DNA of 64,000 nucleotides from DASQPA01 sp963757335 (lineage in GTDB: Bacteria; Acidobacteriota; Thermoanaerobaculia; Multivoradales; UBA5704). Each line of letters starts with the position of its first letter. Within the stretch, counting starts at the first letter, position 1. A program made the position numbers and the translations under genes. Below the pieces are notes generated by a model, which worked only from the letters and a program-made list of their open reading frames with translations, was not told where the DNA came from and did not search any database. Positions 9,901 through 18,818 of the stretch are shown here, piece after piece. The DNA lies in NCBI GenBank assembly GCA_963757335.1, contig CAVWRJ010000007.1, positions 1-64,000 on the forward strand, given 5' to 3'.

Positions 9901-12900
9901 GGGGCGCAGACGGTCAACCCCTGGGCGAGCGCGATCTCCGCGGGCCCGGCCTCCGAGTCGGGGCAGACGGTGAACTTCATGGTCACCGGTAACACCAACG
10001 CGGCGCTCTTCTCGGCCGGCCCGGCGGTGTCGCCGACCGGTGTGCTGACCTACACCCCGGCGACCGGCGTCTCCGGCACGGCGACGATCACCCTCGTCCT
10101 CCACGACAACGGCGGCACGGCGAACGGCGGTGTTGACACCTCGGCGCCGCAGACCTTCGTCATCACGGTGACCCCGGTCAACCAGGCCCCGAGCTTCACC
10201 AAGGGCCCGGATGTGACGGTGCTCGAGGACGCCGTGCCGCAGACGGTCAACCCCTGGGCGACCAGCATCTCGCCCGGGCCGGCCTCCGAGTCGGGGCAGT
10301 CGGTGGCCTTCAACGTCACCGGCAACACCAACCCGAGCCTGTTCTCGGCCGGTCCGGCGGTGTCGCCGGCCGGGGTGTTGACCTTCACGCCGGCGGCGAA
10401 CGCCAACGGCACGGCGACGATCACGATCGTGCTCCAGGACAACGGCGGCACGGCGAACGGCGGCGTCGACACCTCGGCGCCGCAGACTTTCGTCATCAAC
10501 GTGACGCCGGTCAACGACGCGCCCTCCTTCGTCAAGGGTCCGGACCAGAGCGTCGGCGACAACGTCGGGGCGCAGACGGTCAACCCCTGGGCGACTTCGA
10601 TCTTGGCCGGTCCGGCGAACGAGTCGGGCCAGACCGTCGCCTTCCAGGTGGTGGGCAACACCAATCCCGGCATCTTCACCGCCGGCCCGGCGGTCTCGCC
10701 GACCGGCGTTCTCACCTACACCCCGGCGATCGTGCCCGCGGGCACCTCGACGGCGACGATCACGATCCAACTCCAGGACAACGGCGGCACGGCGAACGGC
10801 GGAGTCGATACCTCTGCGACCCAGACGTTCACGATCGCGATCACCCACGTCAACATCCCGCCGCAGGTGGTGGGGAGCCCGAAGGAGACCTTCGACACCG
10901 TCGGCAACACGCAGTTCGAGCTCGACGGGACGCCCACCCTGCAGCTCTCGATCGCGGTCACCGGCAACCTGGTAGCGAACTTCACCGACAGCGACGGCCC
11001 GAGCCCGATTACGGTGGCCGGCGTCGTCGGCTGCGCCGACGTGACGGCACCGTTCGACTGCGCGACGGCCAACGGCGGCACGGTGCACCTGCTGGCCAAC
11101 GGCGAGTTCGTCTTCACCCCGAAGGCGGGGGACCTCGCGGCTTCCGACAGCTTCCAGTACCAGGTGACGGACGGTACCGCGACCACGGCGGGCCGGACGG
11201 TGACGATCAATCTGAAGAGCCGGGTCTGGTACGTCAAGAACAACGCGCCGGCCGGCGGCACCGGCCGCTCGCACGAGCCTTTCAACACCCTGGCGGCATC
11301 GCAGACGGCGTCGCTCGCCGGCGACTACATCTTCGTCTACGGCGGCGACCTGACGACCACCGGCCAGGCGGCCGGCATCACCTTGAAGGCCAACCAGAAG
11401 CTCTACGGCGAGGCGTTCGGGCTGACGGTCACGCCCCCCACTCCCGTCAACGGGGTCTCGCCGGTGATCCTGGTGGCGGCCACCGTCGCCAACCGGCCGA
11501 AGATCGACAACACGGCGGCTGGCGGCAACGCGGTTTCGATCACCAACGTCGCCGGGGTCGAGGTGCGCGGCTTCAGCATCGCCGCCAACACCAACGCGAT
11601 CAACCTGACGACGAACGCTGCCGGAACGGGCAGTGCGACGATCGTCAACAACGTGATCACCGGCTCCGGCCAGCAGGGGATCAAGATCGCCGCCGGCGGC
11701 ACCGGCGGGACCACGGCGACGGTGCAGAACAACGCCGTCACCTCGACGGGCAACGGCATCGACGCCCGCTCGACGGCCGGCGCGCTCCAGCTCGCGATCG
11801 ACAACAATGGCGGCATCATCTCGGCGGCCACCGGCATCCTCGTGGACGGCTCGGGCGGCGGCACGACGACGATCACCAGCTTCGCGAACAACGTGATCCA
11901 CCAGAACACGCTCGGTACCGGCATCGCGATCACCTCGGCGACCTTCGACTCGGTGCCGGGCGGCACCTTCCAGACGGTCTCCGGCGGTACGACGGTGATC
12001 GGCACCTCGGGCAACGGCGTGGGCGGTGCCGGGATGGTGCTGGCGGGCGTCTCGGGCGACCTCTCCTTCACCGACCTCGACATCTTCGCCGACGGCGGCG
12101 CGGGGCTCTCTGCCGCCGGTACCGGCGCCTTCACCGGCAACGCGGGCTTCCAGATCGCGGTCGGCGCCGGGGTCTCGACGATCGCCGCGGTGGGCGGTCC
12201 GGCGGTCAATGTGGCGAGCGTTACGATCAACCTGCCGATCCAGCAGCTCACGAGCACCAACAGCGCGTCGACGGGCGTCTCCCTCGACACGGTCGCGGGT
12301 ACCTTCTCGGCGCCGAGCGGCAGCTCGATCACCAACGCCACCGGCACCGACTTCAACGTCAACGCCGGCAATGCCGCGGTGACCTACGACGGCACGATCA
12401 CGGACACCACCGGCCGCCTCGTCTCGGTGACCAACACGACGGGCGGCACGAAGTCGTTCACCGGCGCGATCAGCGACACGGGAAGCGGCACGGGCCAGGG
12501 TATCTTCTTGAATGCCAATACCGGGGCCACGGTTAACTTCACCGGTGTCCTGACCCTCTCCACCGGCTCGACCGACGCCTTCACGGCGACCGGCGGCGGC
12601 ACGGTGACGGCGACGGCCACCACGAGTACAGTGGTGACGACGACGGGCATAGGGGTGAACGTGGCGAACACGACGATTGGCGCTTCAGGTCTCAAGTTCA
12701 AGAGCGTTTCAGCGGGCACTGGGGCTTCGGGGCCGGCGAGCGGCATCGTGCTCGACAACACGGGAGCGAGCGGTAGCTTCACGGTGGTCGGGTGGCGGCG
12801 CGGGCGGGAACCGGCGGAACGATCCAGAACAGGACCAGCCACGGCGTTTCGCTGACCAGCACTCTCAGCCCGTCGTTCACCGGGCTGGCCATCAAGAACT

Positions 12901-14112
12901 CGGCGGGCAGCGGCGTCAAGGGAACTACGGTCACCAACTTCAGCTTCGTCAACGGGTCGATCGACAACTCGGGGACGGGCGGAGCCGCCGACGAGTCGAA
13001 CATCGCCTTCAACGCCGCGGTGGCCGGGACGGAAAACAACATCTCCGGCACCTTGACGATCACCGGCAACTCGCTCACGAACTCTGCATGGCACGGGATC
13101 GACGTTCAGAACTTCAGCGGGACTGTGAGCAACACCAACATCTCGGGCAACACGATCACCAGCGCGACGACGACTGCGGCCTCCAAGGGGACCGGTATCC
13201 GGCTGCAGGCGCTGGGCTCTGCCGGCGCGGTCGCCAGCGTGACCACGGCGACGGTCGCGAGCAACGTCATCTCCAACTTCCCGAGCGCGGGGGGATCCTG
13301 GCGCAGGGCGGGAACGCCAATGCCGCCGGCCCGACTGCCGTCTTCGGCGTTCCGGGCAGCGGCAACGTCATTTCGATCACCGGTAACCAGATTCGGGGAC
13401 AGAGCGCGGCGAACAAGATGGGGACGAGCGCTATCATCGCCACGGTCTTCGGAAAGGGACAGGGGAACTTCGACATCTCGAACAACGGTACCGTGGCGAA
13501 CCCGCTGACCAACATGGCCGGGACCGCCATCCTCTGCGGTGGTAACGGCAACACGACCTCGGCCTTCAGCGATCACCAACAACGTCATCGTGGCGAACAA
13601 TACGGTCGCTTCGAACGGCGTCGGCGGCGGGACCGGAGTCACCTTCGGGACGGCCGATACCCCGAACATGACCTGGACCATCAACAGCAACACCATCAGC
13701 GCGACTGACGGTAATGGCATCCTCGCGGTGGCGCGCGGCACGACCGGCAACCTGAAGGTGAAGATCCAGGAACAACACGGTCGCGGCGCCGCTCACCGGC
13801 GTGCCGGGAAGGTATCCAGGTGGACGCCGGCAACGCCTCGTCGGTGAACGACAGCGTCTGCCTGAACATCTCGGGCAATACGAGCGCCGGGAGCGGTGGG
13901 GTACAGGCCTCAAGGAGGCACGGTTTGCGCAAGCCGGGGCGGCGCCAGCCACCAATGCCTTCGCCGTCAATGGCAGGCGCCGGCAACGACAATACCGGGA
14001 GTCGGAGAGTTACGTCAACGGCTTGAACGGAGGGCCGCCGGGAACGGCACTTTGCATCCGTGGCTCTGGCGGCGAGCGGCTTCACCAACTGCTGCACTGC
14101 CTTGAAACATGA
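6952..14112 (+). CDS. giant secreted repeat/beta-helix adhesin-like protein (frameshifted)
   Basis: Very long secreted protein, about 2,380 codons if frameshifts are bridged. Start at 6952 has AGGAGG 7 nt upstream and gives a signal peptide (RLAVGLLLLALGSTAAG). Order: signal; 9-nt repeat encoding Ala/His/Asp/Asn-rich linker; a beta-sandwich domain (SPCRVFDSR...DVHGYY) common in secreted proteins of Acidobacteria and Deltaproteobacteria; a Big_9/cadherin-like domain (DDSYSTL...SFTYTVTN); nine ~111-residue Ig/cadherin-like repeats (residues ~304-1302); another Ig-like domain; and from ~1424 a right-handed beta-helix rich in N-N-V and G-I-turns. The continuous frame ends at 12855. The beta-helix then continues in other frames through about 14112, with breaks near 12790, 13295, 13560, 13780 and beyond. 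Probable role is surface adhesion. No membrane anchor or autotransporter barrel is seen. Confidence 0.75.
7042..7100 (+). repeat. 9-nt-period coding repeat, adhesin linker
   Basis: Units such as GCCAATGTC, GCCCATGTC, GCCCATACC and GCTGATACC follow each other in frame directly after the signal peptide, giving an Ala-x-(Ala/Val/Thr) linker. Confidence 0.75.
7861..10857 (+). repeat. nine tandem 333-bp repeats encoding Ig/cadherin-like domains
   Basis: Equivalent codons (P-S-F-T-K-G) recur at 7861, 8194, 8527, 8860, 9193, 9526, 9859, 10192 and 10525: eight consecutive spacings of exactly 333 bp. The ninth unit is 6 bp longer. Each unit has a VLEDAGAQTVNPWAT-like strand, TGNTNAALFS, PAVSPTGVLTYTPA, DNGGTANGGVDTSAPQTF and a VNDAPSF junction. 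Units differ mainly by an alternation of two subtypes in the A(N)ANGTAAVTI versus ASGTATITV segment. Confidence 0.95.
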
Positions 14113-14142
14113 ACGTGACTTCATAGAAAGAGGAGGATCTGG

Positions 14143-14660
14143 ATGGCGGAACCATTTTTATCGGAAATCCGGATCATGAGCTTCGGCTTCCCTCCGAAGG
14201 GCTGGGCCCTGTGCGACGGCCAACTCCTGCCCATCAACCAGAACCAGGCGCTCTTCTCGCTCCTCGGGACGACCTATGGCGGAGATGGCCGGGTGAACTT
14301 CGGGTCTTCCTAACCTCAAGGGCGGGCACCCATTCACATGGGCTAGCGGGCACACCCTGGGGAGAGAGCTGGAGAGCAGGCGCACACGTTGTCGATCTCT
14401 GAGATGCCGACGCACGTCCATGCCGGACGGACGCGACGACTGCGACGTATCCACAACCAATAACCCGACCAACAGTCGGTAATGTTGGCGTGGAGCACCG
14501 CCGCGAGCCTACTATGCTTCCGCCGACGTCGAACCTCACGGCGATGGCCCGCGAACTGCATTGGCAACGTCGGCGGCAGCCAGGCGCACCTCAACATGCA
14601 GCCATTCCTGGTCCTCAACTTCAGCATTGCCTTCAGGGCATCTTCCCGAGCCAGACCTAG
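14143..14660 (+). CDS. tail-collar domain protein 1 (frameshifted)
   Basis: First of three tandem small proteins with a phage Tail Collar domain (MdpB / microcystin-dependent-protein type). It opens with SEIRIMSFGFPPKGWALCDG and LGTTYGGDGRVNFG and should continue as a LPNLKGR-type strand. A base change in reading frame near 14305 shifts this, and more shifts follow; the last segment returns as NMQPFLVLNFSIA...SQT before the TAG at 14658. GGAGGA lies 6-7 nt before the ATG. The real protein is probably about 172 residues. It follows the adhesin by 30 nt and likely forms an operon with the next two genes. Confidence 0.72.
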
Positions 14661-14672
14661 GAGGAGAAGGCC

Positions 14673-15187
14673 ATGGCACAGCCTTACGTCGGTGAGATCC
14701 GCATGTTCGCCGGGAACTTCGCCCCGGCCGGCTGGATGTTCTGTGAGGGCCAGCTCCTCCCGATCTCCGAGTACGAGACTCTCTTCAACCTGATCGGAAC
14801 GACCTACGGTGGTGACGGGCAGAGCACCTTCGCCCTGCCCGACCTTCGTGGACGCCTTCCGCTCCATTTCGGGAATGGCTTCACGCTGGCAGAGACCGGA
14901 GGTGCTGAAACGATCACCCTGACCGTGCACAGATTCCGGCGCACACCCACTGCCATGCTGGCGACGAGGAACGCGCCTCGGGGACGGCGTCCTTCGGCGA
15001 GCGTGCTGCCCGCGATTGCCTCAGCCTCGACCATTACGCCGTACGGGACGGACGCGCCGCTACACGCTTCATCCGAGCTCGGTGCCATCATTCCATCGGC
15101 GGATCGCAGCCGCATAACAACTTCCAGCCGTACCTCTGCGTAGACTTCATCATCTCGTTGTTCGGGATCTTCCCGTCGCAGACATAG
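14673..15187 (+). CDS. tail-collar domain protein 2 (frameshifted)
   Basis: Second Tail Collar protein. The N-terminal half is intact: GEIRMFAGNFAPAGWMFCEG, LGTTYGGDG-type core (here IGTTYGGDGQSTFALPDLRG) and HFGNGFTLAETGGAETITLT. The frame breaks near 14930 where a PAHTH-type segment is expected; the end reads NNFQPYLCVDFIISLFGIFP in another frame and stops at 15187. AGGAGGAGAAGG precedes the ATG, 12 nt after the previous stop. Collar domains trimerise at the base of tail fibres. Bacterial chromosomal copies outside prophages are of unknown role. Confidence 0.75.
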
Positions 15188-15196
15188 GAGAGAGCC

Positions 15197-15725
15197 ATGG
15201 ACCCGTTCGTCGCCGAGATCCGTATCTTCCCGTTCAACTTCGCGCCCAAGGGCTGGGCGTTCTGCGATGGCCAGATCCTGCCGCTCTCCCAGAACACGGC
15301 GCTCTTCTCGCTCCTCGGCACCACCTACGGCGGAGACGGCAAATCGAATTTCGCCCTGCCCAACATGCAAGGGAACGCCCCCATGCATCCGGGTCAAGGA
15401 CCGGGTTGTCTCTCCACGATCTTGGAGAGACGGGCGGCTCCGAGACCGTATCGCTGCTCGAGAGTGAGATCCCATCCCATTCGCCATGCCTTACGTGCCG
15501 ACAGCCTCGACACGCGGACACGAACGGGTCAGAGCCGGCCAACGAACTTCTATGCGCGCTCCTGGGGTGGAATCGGGCAGTATCAATCGACAGGGCACTC
15601 TTACCTCACTCAGCGACAACGCGCATCGCCCCGCCGGCGGCGACCAGCCGCACAACAACATGCAGCCTTACCTGACGCTCAACTTCTGCATCGCGTTGCA
15701 GGGCGTCTACCCTCCCCGGACGTAG
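15197..15725 (+). CDS. tail-collar domain protein 3 (frameshifted)
   Basis: Third Tail Collar protein: AEIRIFPFNFAPKGWAFCDG, then LGTTYGGDGKSNFALPNMQG and MHPGQGPG. The frame shifts near 15405 (the next part reads LHDLGETGGSETVSLLESEI one frame over) and again in the C-terminal third, where NNMQPYLTLNFCIALQGVYP ends at the TAG at 15723. AGGAGAG precedes the ATG, 9 nt after the previous stop. The three paralogues differ enough to be distinct proteins, perhaps forming a heterotrimer; that is inference. Confidence 0.75.
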
Positions 15726-15800
15726 GCGCGCGCTGGGGAGCCTGTTGAAAGGTGTCGGCGATCGTCGTCGCCGCTCCGGTGCCGCTGAGATGCCCGCGCG

Positions 15801-15828
15801 CGCCGCTCGCCCTTATGGGTGAGCGGCG
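15801..15828. terminator. hairpin between convergent genes, likely bidirectional terminator
   Basis: CGCCGCTCGCCC and GGGTGAGCGGCG form a 12-bp stem with one G-T pair and a TTAT loop. It lies between the collar operon (+) and the S74 protein (-). No strong T-run follows on either strand. Confidence 0.5.
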
Positions 15829-15860
15829 GCCGGTTTATCCGCTGCTGCTCGGCGGTCGCT

Positions 15861-16967
15861 TCAAGGCGCCTTGGGCGTCTCGGCCTGTCGCGCGAGGAGC
15901 GCCTCGAGCTTCCTGAGGCGCGAGCCCTGCTCCTCCAGGAGCTGCTTCTGCTGCGCCAACTCGGCGCGCTGCTCCGCGAGCTTGCCTGCCTGCTGCTGCA
16001 CCTCATTCAAGAGCATCGCATCGATCGCCTGGTAGCGCACCGTCTGGGCATGGCCCTGGCCGTCGAACTGGACGAGCTGCGGATCGACCTTGGCGACCTC
16101 CTCGGCGATGAGGCCGTACTGCAGCCGGTGCGAGCCGTCGTCGTAGGGAGCCTTATAGCGGAAGGTAACGGGACGCAGTTGCATGAGGCTGTGGCTGGCG
16201 CTCGCCATGTCCTCGACGTCTTCCTTGAAGCGGATCGAGGAGGTCAGAGTCCCGAGCTGCCCGTTGGCATCGATGTAGACCTGGACGCCGCTAGAGACGG
16301 TGACTCCGCTCACCCCGGCGAGGAAGGCCGCGGTCTGCGTGCTGGTGTTGCCGATCCGGATGGTGTTCGACTCATTGCCGGGCGCCGAGTTGCCGATGTC
16401 GATGTTGTTGCTGCCGCTCGAGATGAGCGAGCCGGCGAAATAGCCGAGCGCGATGTTGCCGGTGCCGGTGGAGTTCGTCGCCAGGGCGTTCGAGCCGACC
16501 CCCGTATTGCCGGAGCCCGTGGTGAAGAACAGGGCGCTGGCGCCTACCGCGGTATTGTCGCCCGAGGTCGTGTTGCGGCTCATGGCGCTCGCGCCGACGG
16601 CGGTGTTGGCATTGCCGGTGGTGTTGGCCGAGAGGGAGCCCGCCCCGACCCCGACGTTGACGGCTCCGGTCGTCGTGGAGTTCAAGGAGAACGTTCCGAG
16701 CGCGGTGTTGGAGCCGCCACTCGTACACACCAGCAGGCTGTTGTAGCCGACGCCGGTGTTGCTGTTGCCGGAGGTCAAGGCCGCCATGCTGTTGACGCCG
16801 ACCGCCGTGTCGCGGGCACCGGTCGAGACGCCCGGGTTTCCGGCGTTGGTGCCGAGGAAGAGGTCGGTCGGGCCTTGCGCTCGGGCCGCTGTGAAAGCGA
16901 AGGTAAACAGGGCGAGGAAGAAGACGGGACGAGAGCTACTGCGGACGATTCTGGACGCGCGATGCAT
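15861..16967 (-). CDS. tail-fibre-like protein with C-terminal S74 chaperone domain
   Basis: 368-residue secreted protein. A signal peptide (FFLALFTFAFTAARAQ) is followed by 12-14-residue YadA/Hep_Hag-like head repeats (NTAVGVNSM, NTGVGYNSL, NTAVGASAM and so on; residues ~45-190). The C-terminal peptidase S74 intramolecular chaperone begins SSIRFKEDVEDM; the first Ser and the Lys five residues on fit the self-cleavage dyad. It continues with LRPVTFRYK and YGLIAEEV, and a coiled coil from ~310 ends the chain. Proteins of this type trimerise and release the chaperone. AAGGAGG precedes the ATG. It faces the collar operon, so the locus groups several tail-fibre modules without any tail genes. Confidence 0.85.
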   Translation of the reverse strand: MHRASRIVRSSSRPVFFLALFTFAFTAARAQGPTDLFLGTNAGNPGVSTGARDTAVGVNSMAALTSGNSNTGVGYNSLLVCTSGGSNTALGTFSLNSTTTGAVNVGVGAGSLSANTTGNANTAVGASAMSRNTTSGDNTAVGASALFFTTGSGNTGVGSNALATNSTGTGNIALGYFAGSLISSGSNNIDIGNSAPGNESNTIRIGNTSTQTAAFLAGVSGVTVSSGVQVYIDANGQLGTLTSSIRFKEDVEDMASASHSLMQLRPVTFRYKAPYDDGSHRLQYGLIAEEVAKVDPQLVQFDGQGHAQTVRYQAIDAMLLNEVQQQAGKLAEQRAELAQQKQLLEEQGSRLRKLEALLARQAETPKAP

Positions 16968-17135
16968 GAACGAGCCTCCTTGCTTGGCGCCGCCCGCCCA
17001 TGCAACCGGAACGGCCCAAGGGCGGGAAGCAGATCCTGGAGTATTTCAACCGCTGCTCGTCAGATTACCATGCGTCCGGCGCTCCCCTGGGGTAGACTCC
17101 CTCGCCAGAACGCCGGTTGACGAGGAGGGAGACCC

Positions 17136-18818
17136 ATGGGGACGAGCCGTCTGACCCGCCGGAGCTTCGTGACTTCTGGAGCGGTGGGAGTCTTGGGAGG
17201 AGTGCTCGCGGCCACCGGTCGTCCGGGACAGGGCGACGCGGCTCCCGCGGAGCCCTCGACGCCAAACGCGCCCGCCGCCCCCGCCCCTTTCGAGCTCGCG
17301 GAGATGACGATCTCCCAGCTTCAGGCGGGAATGAAGTCGGGTACGTGGACGGCGCGCCAGCTGGTCGAGAAGTACCTCGCCCGGATCGAGGAACTGGACC
17401 GCAAGGGGCCGGCCCTCCACGCCGTCCTGGAGACCAACCCGGACGCTCTCTCGATCGCCGATGCCCTCGACGCCGAGCGCAAGGCGAAGGGGGTGCGCGG
17501 GCCCCTTCACGGCATCCCCATCCTCATCAAGGACAACATCGCGACCGCGGACAAGATGGAGACGGCCGCCGGGTCGCTGGCGCTCGTCGGCGGCAGGCCG
17601 CCGCGCGACGCCTTCGTGGCCGCCCGGCTGCGGGCGGCGGGGGCCATCCTCCTCGGCAAGACCAATCTCTCGGAGTGGGCGAACTTCCGCTCCACCCATT
17701 CGTCCTCGGGCTGGAGCGGCCGGGGCGGGCAGTGCAGGAACCCCTACGCCCTCGACCGGACCCCCTCCGGTTCCAGCTCCGGCTCGGGAGCGGGCGCCGC
17801 CGCCAACTTCGCCGCCGCTGCCGTGGGCTCGGAGACCGACGGCTCGATCCTCTCGCCCTCCGCTGCCTCCTCGCTCGTCGGCATCAAGCCGACCGTGGGG
17901 CTCTTGAGCCGCGCCGGGATCATCCCCATTGCCCACAGCCAGGACACCGCCGGCCCCATGGCCCGGACCGTCGCCGACGCCGCCATTCTTTTAGGGGCCT
18001 TGGCCGGGGTCGACGAGCGCGACCCGGCGACCCTGGAGAGCCGGGGCAGGGCGGCGACCGACTACACGAAGTTCCTCGACCCGCACGGCTTGCAGGGTGC
18101 CCGGATCGGCGTCGCCAGAAAGAAGCTCTTCGGCTACAGCCCCGCCGCCGACCAGGTGGTCGAGGCCGCGCTGGTGGTCTTGAAGCAGCAGGGGGCGATC
18201 CTCGTCGATCCGGCGGACATCGAGACCGAGGGCCAGATGGGCGACAACGAGCTCCTCGTCCTCCTCTACGAGTTCAAGGCGGATTTGAATAAGTATCTGG
18301 CGGAGCTGGGACCGGGCGCGCCGGTGCGCACCCTGGCGGAGATCATCGAGTGGAACCGCAAGCACCGCGGCGATCAGGAGATGCCCTGGTTCGGCCAGGA
18401 GATCCTGCTCCAGGCGGAGGCGAAGGGCCCGCTCACGAGCCCGGAGTACGTCAAGGCCCTGACCAAGAACCATGAGCTGTCGCGGGCCCAGGGGATCGAC
18501 GCCACCCTCGCCAAGCACAAGCTCGACGCCATCGTGGCCCCCACCCAGGGGCCGCCCTGGCTGATCGATCTCGTCAACGGCGACTCCGGCGGGGGGAGCA
18601 GCACGACGACGCCCGCGGTGGCCGGTTATCCCAGCATCACCGTGCCGGCCGGCTATGCGGCCGGGTTGCCCATCGGCATCTCCTTCATGGGGCCGGCCTG
18701 GAGCGAGGGGAAGCTCCTCTCGCTCGCCTATGCCTTCGAGCAGGCCACCCAGGTCCGCCGCCCGCCGCAGTTCCGGGCGAGCGCCGACCTCTCCGGACCG
18801 CTTCCCGTCACTGCGTAA
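17136..18818 (+). CDS. Tat-exported amidase (amidase signature family)
   Basis: 560-residue amidase-signature hydrolase that would cleave amide bonds through a Ser-cisSer-Lys triad. The N-terminus has a twin-arginine signal (LTRRSFVTSG) and an Ala/Pro-rich spacer, so it acts in the periplasm. Lys132 lies in GIPILIKDN, the cis-Ser in PSGSSSGSG (~213-215) and the nucleophile is Ser237 in ETDGSILSP. The C-terminal YPSITVPAGYAAGLPIGISF segment is typical of the family. GGAGGGAG precedes the ATG. Its TAA abuts the smc stop codon on the other strand with no base between. Substrate not predictable. Confidence 0.9.
   Translation: MGTSRLTRRSFVTSGAVGVLGGVLAATGRPGQGDAAPAEPSTPNAPAAPAPFELAEMTISQLQAGMKSGTWTARQLVEKYLARIEELDRKGPALHAVLETNPDALSIADALDAERKAKGVRGPLHGIPILIKDNIATADKMETAAGSLALVGGRPPRDAFVAARLRAAGAILLGKTNLSEWANFRSTHSSSGWSGRGGQCRNPYALDRTPSGSSSGSGAGAAANFAAAAVGSETDGSILSPSAASSLVGIKPTVGLLSRAGIIPIAHSQDTAGPMARTVADAAILLGALAGVDERDPATLESRGRAATDYTKFLDPHGLQGARIGVARKKLFGYSPAADQVVEAALVVLKQQGAILVDPADIETEGQMGDNELLVLLYEFKADLNKYLAELGPGAPVRTLAEIIEWNRKHRGDQEMPWFGQEILLQAEAKGPLTSPEYVKALTKNHELSRAQGIDATLAKHKLDAIVAPTQGPPWLIDLVNGDSGGGSSTTTPAVAGYPSITVPAGYAAGLPIGISFMGPAWSEGKLLSLAYAFEQATQVRRPPQFRASADLSGPLPVTA

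Noticed and set aside
6997..11901. 1,634-codon open frame on the minus strand opposite the adhesin
   Set aside because: It is antisense to a clearly coding repeat region; the product is an Arg/Asp/Val-rich shadow with no domain, caused by strong codon bias.
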